From JAHCHG01 sp038251885 (lineage in GTDB: Bacteria; Acidobacteriota; Blastocatellia; Pyrinomonadales; Pyrinomonadaceae): DNA of 21,004 bases. A program made the translations under genes and the position numbers. The stretch is from assembly GCA_038251885.1 (NCBI GenBank), contig JBBSAX010000073.1, positions 1 to 21,004 on the forward strand, given 5' to 3'. Of this stretch, positions 8,881 to 15,853 are shown piece by piece. The notes beneath the pieces are model-generated. The model did not search any database and was not told where the DNA came from. It saw only the letters and a list, made by a program, of their open reading frames with translations. Position 1 is the stretch's first letter. Every line of letters begins with the position of its first letter.

Positions 8881-9114
8881 TTAGTTTTCAGTCGGTCTGC
8901 AATTACCATCATCGTCCTTTTGGTCAGGTCGGCAGTTTTGACATTCACGCGGACGGCAAGTTTCCGTGCCGGCAACCATTGAATAAACTGCTTCAGCCAT
9001 TCTGCCGAAAAAGTCGAAAATTCCATTTCCGCCGGTTGTGTTACCGGCGAACACCGTGCCAACCAGAAAGGTTGACAGTAAAGCAATACAAAGAAGTGAT
9101 TTTATTTTTTTCAT
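8881..9114 (-). CDS. Small exported four-cysteine peptide
   Basis: A 77-aa protein with a clear signal peptide (KKIKSLLCIALLSTFLVGTVFA, cleavage probably after A23), giving a mature product of about 54 residues. A Gly/Asn-rich linker is followed by an amphipathic-looking helix at about 31-49 (GIFDFFGRMAEAVYSMVAG). A hydrophilic tail then carries four cysteines (C53, C58, C61, C72) and the tripeptide CRP three times. No known family is recognised. An AAGGA site precedes the ATG. It sits 15 nt after the S9 peptidase gene and 4 nt before the TPR-CHAT gene, so it is co-expressed with two exported proteases. That makes it a candidate substrate, inhibitor or released signal; the amphipathic helix would also fit a membrane-active peptide. 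These roles are inference. The gene itself is well supported by its signal peptide, ribosome site and tight spacing. Confidence 0.8.
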   Translation of the reverse strand: MKKIKSLLCIALLSTFLVGTVFAGNTTGGNGIFDFFGRMAEAVYSMVAGTETCRPRECQNCRPDQKDDDGNCRPTEN

Positions 9115-9129
9115 CTTATTAAAAGTTCC

Positions 9130-11073
9130 TTAATTTATTTGTTTATTTAGAAATTGATACATCGCTGCGAAAACATATCTTCCGCTAACTCCGTGACCGG
9201 AAGTTGTCGAATATATGAACCACACCTCTGAACCATTATTTTGTAACTGAGTTTTCAGGTCGGTTACGTCCTTTTCAGGATTTCGTTCGTCGAGTTTCCC
9301 TCTGGTCAAAAACAGAGGGATTTTATTCCACCGGCTCGTATTATTAAGCGGTGAAAGCTCGTCTAATTTTTTCATTAATTGTTCGTCCGCCGGGTCGCCA
9401 TATTCACTTTTGGCACTTTCATTAACCCAACTTTGACCGAGCATTCCGCGAATCGAAACGAGGGGATATTCGGCGATGACGGCTTTGATTCGATTCGGTT
9501 CTTGCAAAGCTGTCGAAAGCGCGATAAATCCACCGTAACTTTCGCCTCGCAGAAAAATTTTATTTGCGTCCAAATCGGGCTGTTTTTCCACCCAATCGAG
9601 CAATGCCTGAACGTCTCTGACCGCATCACCGCGCTTTTCTTTGTTATCGGCATCCATAAATTCTTTGCCGAAGCCGGATGAGCCGCGAATATTCGTATGA
9701 ACAATAGTTAAGCCGAGATTGGCGACCAATCGAAGGTCTTGCGAACTGAAAACGGGACGGTCGAGAATCTGCGGTCCGCCGTGAAGGAAAATCAGCACCG
9801 GAGATTTCTTTTCCTGTTTATTTGGGCGGACGATGTAGCCGGAAATCTCTTTTTGGTCGAAAGATTTCCATTTGAAGATTTGCGGCGATTTAACCTTGCC
9901 TTGTAATTGCGCGGGCAGACTTTCTTTCGTCCAATCATTAATTTGTTTAGTTTCTAAATTATAAGACTGAATCGAAGCCGGTTTGCCGTTGTTTTCGAGC
10001 GTATAGACGACTTCCCTATCCGACATCCAGCGTGTGTTCCAGATCACATACGAGCCGCTAATAAACGGCGGAATTTCCTTGCCGATTTTGTCTTTTTTGA
10101 GCCGGAACACCCGCAAATGGTCAACACCGTCTTTTGTTTCCTGCAACAAAAGATTATTTCCATCGGGCGAGATTTTTACGTCATACAAATTCAAGATGTT
10201 GGCGGGCAGTTTTACTTCAGATGTTTTATTATTTTTCAAATCCAAAGAATAAATGCACAATTCTTTTTGACATTTTTCGTTACCTTCGCTGGTCCAGAAA
10301 ACCCGGTCTTGGGCGAGAAACGCCTTTCGGCTGGTTCCCTTTTCTTCAACCGGCATCAGTTTGCCCGTTTGCAAATCGTAAACGTAGATAAATTGACTGC
10401 TCGAAGCCTTGAAATATTTGAGAAGCAATCTTTTTCCGTCATCCTGCACGACATCCCAAGAGCCTTTAAATTCGATTGGATAACATTTTTCCGTCTGAAA
10501 ATCGTAGCGACATAATTTGCTCATCTTTGCTTCATAATCCATTCGCATAAAATAGATCGCATCTCCGTTTTTGCTCCAAATAAACGAGTCAATGGATTCG
10601 TCTTTGCCCGTCAGATTTACCAATTTCTTCGGTGTTTTTTCCTTAAAATCATAGAGATAAAGCTGAAAATTATCCTGATCTTCGTGGTCGGAAGAATATG
10701 CAAAAGATTCGCCGTTCGGATTTGTTTTCAGTGAGTATGGAATTATCTTGTCAATCAATTTCACGGGCGGTGATAAGGGCGAAGTTTGCAGATAAATGTT
10801 ATTTGTCGCGTCGGTTATCAGCATTCGGCGGTTTTTTCCGTCCGCATCCCAAATCAGATTGCTTTTGATTGCCGACGGCTCATAAAAAAGATGTTCGACT
10901 TCGGAGTTTTTGATTGTCGGAATGCCTTCGACTTTGTAAGTATCGGGAATTGGGAAATTGTCCGCATTTTGCGAAAAAACATTGGTAATCGTGCAGATTA
11001 TCATTATCAAACTAAATAATAATCCTTTCGCCGATGCCGTTTTTGTAAATAATTTATCTTTTATTATCTTCAT
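9130..11073 (-). CDS. Exported S9-family (prolyl oligopeptidase-like) serine peptidase
   Basis: A 647-aa protein from the ATG at 11073. A long basic N-region leads into a signal peptide (LLFSLIMIICTITNVFSQ). A beta-propeller-like region with repeated WS/DG-type blades (about 50-390) precedes an alpha/beta-hydrolase domain. The catalytic triad is visible: S512 in GESYGGF, D595 in RGKLDERNP, and H627 in TSGHGVSG. The oxyanion segment HGGP lies near 430. Family members cleave short peptides that enter the propeller, often oligopeptides or dipeptides from N-termini. I preferred this ATG to a GTG three codons upstream because a GGAG motif lies 8 nt before it. It is the third gene of the sigma operon, 15 nt after the anti-sigma gene and before the Cys-rich peptide. 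Co-transcription suggests that it processes something belonging to this locus, perhaps the peptide. The family is firm; the role is not. Confidence 0.9.
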   Translation of the reverse strand: MKIIKDKLFTKTASAKGLLFSLIMIICTITNVFSQNADNFPIPDTYKVEGIPTIKNSEVEHLFYEPSAIKSNLIWDADGKNRRMLITDATNNIYLQTSPLSPPVKLIDKIIPYSLKTNPNGESFAYSSDHEDQDNFQLYLYDFKEKTPKKLVNLTGKDESIDSFIWSKNGDAIYFMRMDYEAKMSKLCRYDFQTEKCYPIEFKGSWDVVQDDGKRLLLKYFKASSSQFIYVYDLQTGKLMPVEEKGTSRKAFLAQDRVFWTSEGNEKCQKELCIYSLDLKNNKTSEVKLPANILNLYDVKISPDGNNLLLQETKDGVDHLRVFRLKKDKIGKEIPPFISGSYVIWNTRWMSDREVVYTLENNGKPASIQSYNLETKQINDWTKESLPAQLQGKVKSPQIFKWKSFDQKEISGYIVRPNKQEKKSPVLIFLHGGPQILDRPVFSSQDLRLVANLGLTIVHTNIRGSSGFGKEFMDADNKEKRGDAVRDVQALLDWVEKQPDLDANKIFLRGESYGGFIALSTALQEPNRIKAVIAEYPLVSIRGMLGQSWVNESAKSEYGDPADEQLMKKLDELSPLNNTSRWNKIPLFLTRGKLDERNPEKDVTDLKTQLQNNGSEVWFIYSTTSGHGVSGRYVFAAMYQFLNKQIN

Positions 11074-11088
11074 ATTTTTCACTCCGAT

Positions 11089-12030
11089 TTACCTGTCTTC
11101 TCCGCAACGATTGTCTGAATTTTGCTTCTCCGGCTTACTTTGCCTAGTTTGAAAATCCTTGACCGTAAATTTGTTCGATGGTCCGGGAATCGTCTGTCCG
11201 TTTTCCAAAGTTATGATTATCTTCCACTTATAAGTTTTGAGCGGATTGAGTTTTTTGTTCAAAATAAACGTCGTTTCCGACTCGGTTTCAAACTCATCAA
11301 TCAGAATTTCTTCGTCATCAGAAATATACAAATGATATTTCGCCGCTTTCGGAACTTTCTTCCACTTAAAGACCAAATTTTCTTTGCTTGATAACAACTC
11401 AACTTCGATTTCTCTATTTTCACCGCATTTTGCCGAAACGCCTCTGGTCGCGGAAAAAACTTTGTTCGACTTATCCGTTGGAGTTTTCTGCACTACCTCC
11501 CGACTGACTTTTTTTTGTGTTATTGGTGATTTAGTTAAATTTTCGTTCTGCTTCTTCTGAATCGAATTGGAAACGATGCTTTTTACATTGCTCGAATTAT
11601 CCCGATTAGCACTTGTCGGCGGTTGATTTACCGAAGGAATTTCGATTTCCGCTTTGAAATTGTCAGTAACCTCAAATGATTGCACAACATCCATTGACGG
11701 GTTGGAGTTATTCAGCCAAATAAAAACTGAGATACTCGAAAGCATTACAATTGCCGCGCAGCCGAACGCCAAACTTGAATTCAGATTCCAAAGAGATGTA
11801 ATGCCCGAAAAAAACGAAAAGCGCGAATTTTCATCAATTGGTTTTTCATCCGGTTCGTTATCAGTTAATAATGCCGACAAAAATTTCTCAACACTCGGAA
11901 GCGGCAATCGTTTCCGGCATTCGGGACATTTCAATAAATGATTGCCAACTTTATGCGATTCGTGTTCTTCAAGCGAACCGTCGTGATAGGCGATAAGTTG
12001 ATTGTTTGTCAGATGTTTAATATTGGTCAT
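11089..12030 (-). CDS. Transmembrane zf-HC2 anti-sigma factor with fibronectin-like outer domain
   Basis: A 313-aa protein. The N-terminal zinc-binding anti-sigma motif HxxxCxxC is H31, C35 and C38 (NHLLKCPECRK), with further histidines at 23 and 26. One transmembrane helix lies at about 85-107 (AFGCAAIVMLSSISVFIWL). A low-complexity Asn/Ser/Lys linker is followed by a beta-rich domain at about 215-295 that resembles a fibronectin III/Ig fold (KWKKVPKAAKYHLYISD, then TYKWKIIITLENG). The N-terminus should hold the co-encoded sigma factor at the membrane; the C-terminal part would be outside. The outer part has two cysteines in near-identical contexts, CGENR before the beta domain and CGEDR at the C-terminus. 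The ATG overlaps the sigma stop (ATGA, 12027-12030) and has GGAGG 11 nt upstream. Signal-dependent proteolysis is the usual way to inactivate such proteins, and two exported peptidases follow in the same operon. Confidence 0.87.
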   Translation of the reverse strand: MTNIKHLTNNQLIAYHDGSLEEHESHKVGNHLLKCPECRKRLPLPSVEKFLSALLTDNEPDEKPIDENSRFSFFSGITSLWNLNSSLAFGCAAIVMLSSISVFIWLNNSNPSMDVVQSFEVTDNFKAEIEIPSVNQPPTSANRDNSSNVKSIVSNSIQKKQNENLTKSPITQKKVSREVVQKTPTDKSNKVFSATRGVSAKCGENREIEVELLSSKENLVFKWKKVPKAAKYHLYISDDEEILIDEFETESETTFILNKKLNPLKTYKWKIIITLENGQTIPGPSNKFTVKDFQTRQSKPEKQNSDNRCGEDR

Positions 12031-12752
12031 TTGTCAGTCAACCTCCGCATTTTTGTCCGCGCTTCGTGGCGGGCTTTTTTGATTGAATTGATAATTGATT
12101 CAAGGCTTTTTTCATTGCCTTCTTTCTTGATCAATTCGGCGATTTGAAAATTTTTCAAAGGCAGTTTTTCTTTAATATTTTCCCATTCTTCCATACTGAA
12201 GTTTAATATTTCCGCTAACTGTCGGTCGGTAATCCCGCAGGTTAAAAAGTTGATGATGATGTCTTGGTTGGCAAGAAGCAACGCCCGCCGTTGTCTGAGG
12301 GATAAACTGCAAATTTCCTGCCAGACAACGCGGGTGAGCGAGAAAACTTCCACCTCTGAAGTCCCTTCGATGATTTCGGGCGAAGCGATTTCTTCAAGCA
12401 CTTCAATTGACACTACTTTTGTTGTTTGGTTCTTTGAAAAATGACGCTTTATTTCGTTGTAGGTAGTTTGCGCGGCGAAAGATTGCCATTCATCCGGCGA
12501 CATCTCCGCACTTTTTTCGTGGTATTTGTCGCGCCATTTGAGCAAACGCAAGGCTACTGCCTGCACTAAATCAGAGGCTTCGGACTGCCAGGAAGACACG
12601 GTTTTGCGTCGGACGATTTTTTGCACGACCGGCAGAGCGATCAGCAAACCATCATCCGGTTCACCCTGAAAAGTTAAATCTTCAATTAATTCCGATTCTC
12701 GCTTTTCGTCATTTGGTATTGGTGTTAAATCTTTAAAAAGGGACCCAATCAT
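12027..12752 (-). CDS. Divergent sigma-70-like (ECF) factor
   Basis: A 241-aa protein. A region-2-like segment (about 43-105) contains SDLVQAVALRLLKWRDKY and a TYNEIKRHFSK stretch that corresponds to the helices contacting the -10 element. The C-terminal part starts with LSLRQRRALLLANQDIIINFL, then GITDRQLAEILNFS, a region-4-like helix-turn-helix, followed by an unusual extension ending in a basic helix (about 210-241). The similarity to standard ECF factors is clear but distant. It heads the five-gene operon and its stop overlaps the anti-sigma start, the classical sigma/anti-sigma arrangement. No good ribosome site precedes the ATG at 12752 (ACTGACAATG). The upstream 295 bp are shared with the divergent AAA+ regulator. 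Expected regulation is autoactivation after anti-sigma release, but I could not identify a -35/-10 pair of ECF type. Confidence 0.8.
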   Translation of the reverse strand: MIGSLFKDLTPIPNDEKRESELIEDLTFQGEPDDGLLIALPVVQKIVRRKTVSSWQSEASDLVQAVALRLLKWRDKYHEKSAEMSPDEWQSFAAQTTYNEIKRHFSKNQTTKVVSIEVLEEIASPEIIEGTSEVEVFSLTRVVWQEICSLSLRQRRALLLANQDIIINFLTCGITDRQLAEILNFSMEEWENIKEKLPLKNFQIAELIKKEGNEKSLESIINSIKKARHEARTKMRRLTDK

Positions 12753-12867
12753 TGTCAGTTAAAACAAAAAACGACTTTCAATGATTCTTCTGCTGCAAGC
12801 AAAAGATTCTGTTAGCGTTTTCTCTAAGTTTATTTTCTTCCCTGAAGACAGGCTGTTTCATGCAATC

Positions 12868-12892
12868 TGAAAAAAAAATGATTTTTTTTTCA
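12868..12892. repeat. A-tract/T-tract perfect inverted repeat in divergent intergenic region
   Basis: TG followed by nine A, the triplet TGA, then nine T and CA. The arms are 11 bp and perfectly complementary with a 3-nt centre. It lies 116 bp from the sigma start and about 155 bp from the AAA+ start. Phased A/T tracts bend DNA; the site could also serve as a bidirectional terminator-like hairpin or a protein-binding site. The rest of 12753-13047 shows no gene. Confidence 0.6.
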
Positions 12893-13009
12893 TCCCAAAA
12901 GTAACCTTTGCCGATTTTCAGGGTTTTTATATTTAGAGCAAGAATTTTTTATGGAAGTTTTCGTCAGAGTTGAAAAATGAGAAAACTTACCTTAAGTTAA
13001 ATTTCAAAC

Positions 13010-13040
13010 TTGAAATAATATTGCAACAGTAAAATATAAT
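13010..13040 (+). promoter_or_regulatory. Candidate sigma-70 promoter of the AAA+ regulator (leaderless)
   Basis: TTGAAA (13010-13015) and a perfect TATAAT (13035-13040) are separated by 19 nt, slightly longer than ideal. The ATG at 13048 begins only 8 nt after the TATAAT, so a transcript from here would have almost no leader, and there is no ribosome site before that ATG. No sigma-54 GG-N10-GC promoter is present. Confidence 0.4.
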
Positions 13041-13047
13041 TAGTCAA

Positions 13048-14016
13048 ATGCAGAATAAACACTTTTGCGAAACCGAGAACATTAAGCATCTCGCAGGTTT
13101 CGACTTCCTCGATGTGTGTCTTTTGGGGGAAACCGGAACGGGAAAAACTCATATTGCACGGCTCATTCACGAGTTGAGTCCGCGATCCGAGAAGCCGTTC
13201 ATCGCGGTAAATTGTGCGGAACTTAATCCGTCAATTATCGAAGCCGAGCTTTTCGGATACGAAAAAGGTGCGTTCACCGGCGCGGTTGCTTCAAAAGTGG
13301 GAAAATTTGAAGCGGCGGCGGGCGGGACGCTTTTTTTGGATGAAATCGGCGAGCTTCCGCGCAATCTACAAGCAAAATTATTAAAAGTCGTCGAGGAAAA
13401 ATCAATTACGCGCGTCGGCGGAAACCGCCCGCGTCAAATGGACGTGCGAATTATCTATGCCACTCACCGTGATTTAAATGTTTTCAGAGAAGATTTGCGC
13501 TATCGCATCGCCGGACATACGATTCATCTCAAACCTTTGCGCGAACGATCCAATGAAATTGTTCCTTTGGCAAGGCTGTTTTTAGCGGAGTTTAATCAAA
13601 AATCGGGACGAATCATTAAGGCTTGTGATGAAACTCTGAAACTTTTGGAGTTGTCGGACTGGTGCGGTAATATCCGTGAATTGCGCTCATTTATCGAAAT
13701 GGTATGTTTAAGTGCGTTATTCGTTGAAGGCGAAGCAAAATCAACCGAAACTATCGAATTAACCGATGAATATTTACTGCCCCGTCTATCAGTTGCAAAC
13801 GGATTACAACCGCAGAATCCGAATTTTATAATGCTCCCGGAAAACACTCCATTTTTCGTGCCGGGTGAAAATCTGGAAGTTTATCTCGAAAAAATAGAAA
13901 ATCAACTGCTTAAAACGGCACTCGACGCGCATAACAATAACCGAACCCGCGCCGCCAAACACTTAGGCATCAGCCGTTCTGGGTTACTCAAAAAACTCAA
14001 GCGAAGCAGGCAATAA
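13048..14016 (+). CDS. Sensor-less sigma-54-type AAA+ transcription activator with Fis HTH
   Basis: A 322-aa protein that begins almost directly with the AAA+ domain. Walker A is GETGTGKT (27-34), the sigma-54 contact loop GAFTGA is intact (74-79), and Walker B is LFLDE (95-99). The sensor segment DVRIIYATHRDL and arginine-finger-type residues (LRYRIAGHTIHLKPLRER) follow. A C-terminal Fis-type helix-turn-helix occupies about 285-320 (NNRTRAAKHLGISRSGLLKKLK). Such proteins hydrolyse ATP to open sigma-54 promoters. The usual N-terminal receiver, GAF or PAS domain is absent; an in-frame stop at 13030-13032 rules out a longer frame. Regulation would thus be by expression level or a separate partner. 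It is divergent from the sigma/anti-sigma/CHAT operon, which it might control. It ends 13 bp from the convergent toxin gene without a terminator. The start is uncertain because of the missing ribosome site. Confidence 0.88.
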   Translation: MQNKHFCETENIKHLAGFDFLDVCLLGETGTGKTHIARLIHELSPRSEKPFIAVNCAELNPSIIEAELFGYEKGAFTGAVASKVGKFEAAAGGTLFLDEIGELPRNLQAKLLKVVEEKSITRVGGNRPRQMDVRIIYATHRDLNVFREDLRYRIAGHTIHLKPLRERSNEIVPLARLFLAEFNQKSGRIIKACDETLKLLELSDWCGNIRELRSFIEMVCLSALFVEGEAKSTETIELTDEYLLPRLSVANGLQPQNPNFIMLPENTPFFVPGENLEVYLEKIENQLLKTALDAHNNNRTRAAKHLGISRSGLLKKLKRSRQ

Positions 14017-14029
14017 ATCTCGTTAGTTT

Positions 14030-14935
14030 TCAAAGGCGGCTCAGAGTTTCTTTCAAATTTTCTATCTGTTGCTCGAATTTTTGCGGATTCAACTCTTTGA
14101 GTTTTTGCAAATTCCTCAGTTTCCATTCAACTGACGGATAGCCTTTGAAATCATAAACATTCCAATCCGGCTCAAGGCGGCAAAAACCGAGCAGAAAACT
14201 TTTATCCTCATCATTTAGGCTTTCGCGGATGGCTTCCACCAATTTTAGCCGTTCGGTTTCATAGTCTTCGTAAGTAAATTCCTCGCTACTCATTCCGGCA
14301 AAATGATTTTCCAAAGCGGAACGCTGATCCTGAAAATTCGGGACGATAATTTCGTGAAGCGGTCGGTCGCTGCCCAGCAAACTGTAAATAAATCCCTTTT
14401 TAATTCGTTCGGTAAAACCTTCATTTTCCAGAAGATATTTGACATCAAACAAATCTCGCGGATGTTGCCGGTCTAACGCCGCACAAATCTTGCCGCCGTA
14501 AAGTTGCTTGAAAGGGACGATTCTGATCGCGCAAAACGCATCGAATTCTTCCTGCGCTTTTCGACAAAGCGGCATTTCCTCGCAACTGCCGAGCGTGCCG
14601 CGTCCGACCAGATTGACTTCCAATTTAACCTTCACTCCGGCGTGGGATATTTGCAGTTTTCCTTTTTCTTTCTGCTGAATCACCAAAACATCCCGAAGCA
14701 CATTTTTGAGATTGGTTTTGATTCTTGACAGAGCATTGTGAATGCCCGCGAGTGAAGTTGTTCGGTCTTCAATCGGAACGTAGGTCAAATCAATATCAAC
14801 CGAAAGCCTCGGCATTTCTCTGACGAAAAGATTTATCGCCGTTCCGCCGTGCATAGCAAAGCATTCTTCTTTGCCGACTTCAGGCAGAACGCTTAAGAGC
14901 AGCGCGACCTGTTTTTTATAAGCTGTCTTGATCAT
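14030..14935 (-). CDS. AbiEii-family nucleotidyltransferase toxin (cassette 1)
   Basis: A 301-aa protein of the AbiEii/AbiGii (DUF1814-like) nucleotidyltransferase family. The nucleotide-binding GGT motif is at 30-32 (MHGGTAINLF) and the metal-binding DxD pair is D47 and D49 (SVDIDLTY). A later conserved segment reads GGKICAALDRQHPRDLFDVKYLL. AbiEii is the toxin of the type IV AbiE system, which blocks phage multiplication; related MenT toxins transfer nucleotides to tRNA. I took the ATG at 14935 rather than a TTG three codons earlier. The gene overlaps the upstream AbiEi gene by 20 nt, so the toxin is translationally coupled behind its antitoxin. All catalytic residues are present. It is not a close match to the second AbiEii in this window, which differs in motif spacing and length, so it did not arise by recent duplication. 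Confidence 0.9.
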   Translation of the reverse strand: MIKTAYKKQVALLLSVLPEVGKEECFAMHGGTAINLFVREMPRLSVDIDLTYVPIEDRTTSLAGIHNALSRIKTNLKNVLRDVLVIQQKEKGKLQISHAGVKVKLEVNLVGRGTLGSCEEMPLCRKAQEEFDAFCAIRIVPFKQLYGGKICAALDRQHPRDLFDVKYLLENEGFTERIKKGFIYSLLGSDRPLHEIIVPNFQDQRSALENHFAGMSSEEFTYEDYETERLKLVEAIRESLNDEDKSFLLGFCRLEPDWNVYDFKGYPSVEWKLRNLQKLKELNPQKFEQQIENLKETLSRL

Positions 14936-15698
14936 TATTTGCAAGTTCTTTCGGAACTGTTATCTGATATTTATCAACATATACGCCATGTTTGATAAAG
15001 CTCCGCTTTCCGCTGCCCGTGTCTATTTTCTCCAAATTTAAGTAATTGAACCAATTATGCCCCGCCTTTTCAGCCAGATAGAGAAAAAGACGTTTGACCT
15101 TAACCGAACGGCACGCTTCGAGCAGAGCTTGAACGCGTTCGGGTCTGAGATTATTGAGATTTTCTATCAATTCGTAGCTTTCCATCAGAGATTCTTTATC
15201 CGCCGCCAGATAAAGACATTCCATTACAGCGCGGATTGCGTCCGACACCCGAATCGAGAAACTTTTTATTTCGATTTCCGTCAGCCCCGCATCTTTCGGC
15301 AGCATTGATGCTTGATGATATTCAACTTTCACGCCCCAATCATAATTTTCAAACCATTTGGGAAGTTTTTCGCCGCTCCCGCCAAAGAGCGTGATTCTTT
15401 TGGTATTCATTTCCAAATAGTGAGCTTTGCCTAAAAGAACAAGTGCCGTCCTTCCCGCCGGATGAATGCTCAACCCGCTCTGCTGCTGCAATGCGTAAAT
15501 GCCGCCTTCAAAGCCGATTTCATCACCGGCGCGAATCATCGCTCCCGTGCCGATGGACTCAAGCCATCGGCTTTCCCGGTAGCGTTGTTGCAAACCATAA
15601 CTGTATCCTTCTTTGCCCAGCCAATTTGCCTGAAGCACTACACCCGCAGGTTGTAATCGAAGTAGTCGGTTTATTTTAGTCGGTTTTTCCCCACTCAT
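14916..15698 (-). CDS. AbiEi-family antitoxin / transcriptional repressor (cassette 1)
   Basis: A 260-aa protein. Its N-terminal winged-helix segment (about 6-75) matches the AbiEi pattern: KINRLLRLQPAGVVLQANWL, then QRYRESRWLESIGTGAMIRAGD and GGIYALQQQ. An AbiEi C-terminal antitoxin domain follows. AbiEi proteins neutralise the AbiEii toxin without needing a stable complex and repress their own operon through inverted repeats. The frame extends upstream to a TTG at 15734 and an ATG at 15716. I chose the ATG at 15698 because family members start a few residues before the KINxLL motif. A 12-bp palindrome containing TATAAT lies just before this ATG. The first gene of its cassette, it sits 155 bp downstream of cassette 2, with which it shares orientation. 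Confidence 0.88.
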   Translation of the reverse strand: MSGEKPTKINRLLRLQPAGVVLQANWLGKEGYSYGLQQRYRESRWLESIGTGAMIRAGDEIGFEGGIYALQQQSGLSIHPAGRTALVLLGKAHYLEMNTKRITLFGGSGEKLPKWFENYDWGVKVEYHQASMLPKDAGLTEIEIKSFSIRVSDAIRAVMECLYLAADKESLMESYELIENLNNLRPERVQALLEACRSVKVKRLFLYLAEKAGHNWFNYLNLEKIDTGSGKRSFIKHGVYVDKYQITVPKELANNDQDSL

Positions 15699-15699
15699 A

Positions 15700-15734
15700 G
15701 TATAATTATACGACATCAAATAAACCAAAAGCAA
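15700..15734 (-). promoter_or_regulatory. Candidate promoter with palindromic operator for AbiE cassette 1
   Basis: On the minus strand a TTGCTT (15734-15729) and a perfect TATAAT (15710-15705) are 18 nt apart. The -10 box is embedded in the perfect palindrome GTATAATTATAC (15700-15711), ending one base before the chosen ATG at 15698. A repressor bound there would cover the -10 box, consistent with AbiEi autoregulation. If the promoter is real, the transcript would be leaderless. Confidence 0.45.
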
Positions 15735-15853
15735 TCATTAGTTTATTTCCTTGCGAATACACATACTTTTAGTATCAAAATCAAATGCGAAATAAACATA
15801 CATTAGTAATTTTGAAGTATTTAACTTTAAAGATTTTTGAAGGTGAAAGATTT

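Noticed and set aside
8877..9086. N-terminal extension of the TPR-CHAT gene
   Set aside because: It overlaps almost the whole Cys-rich peptide gene in another frame, and the ATG at 8876 starts a clean signal peptide.
11074..11082. GTG start three codons upstream for the S9 peptidase
   Set aside because: GGAG is placed 8 nt before the ATG at 11073 and overlaps the GTG itself, so the ATG is the better start.
12753..13047. Sigma-54 promoter expected near the AAA+ activator
   Set aside because: TTGCA at 13020-13024 has no GG at the required distance upstream; no GG-N10-GC pair was found.
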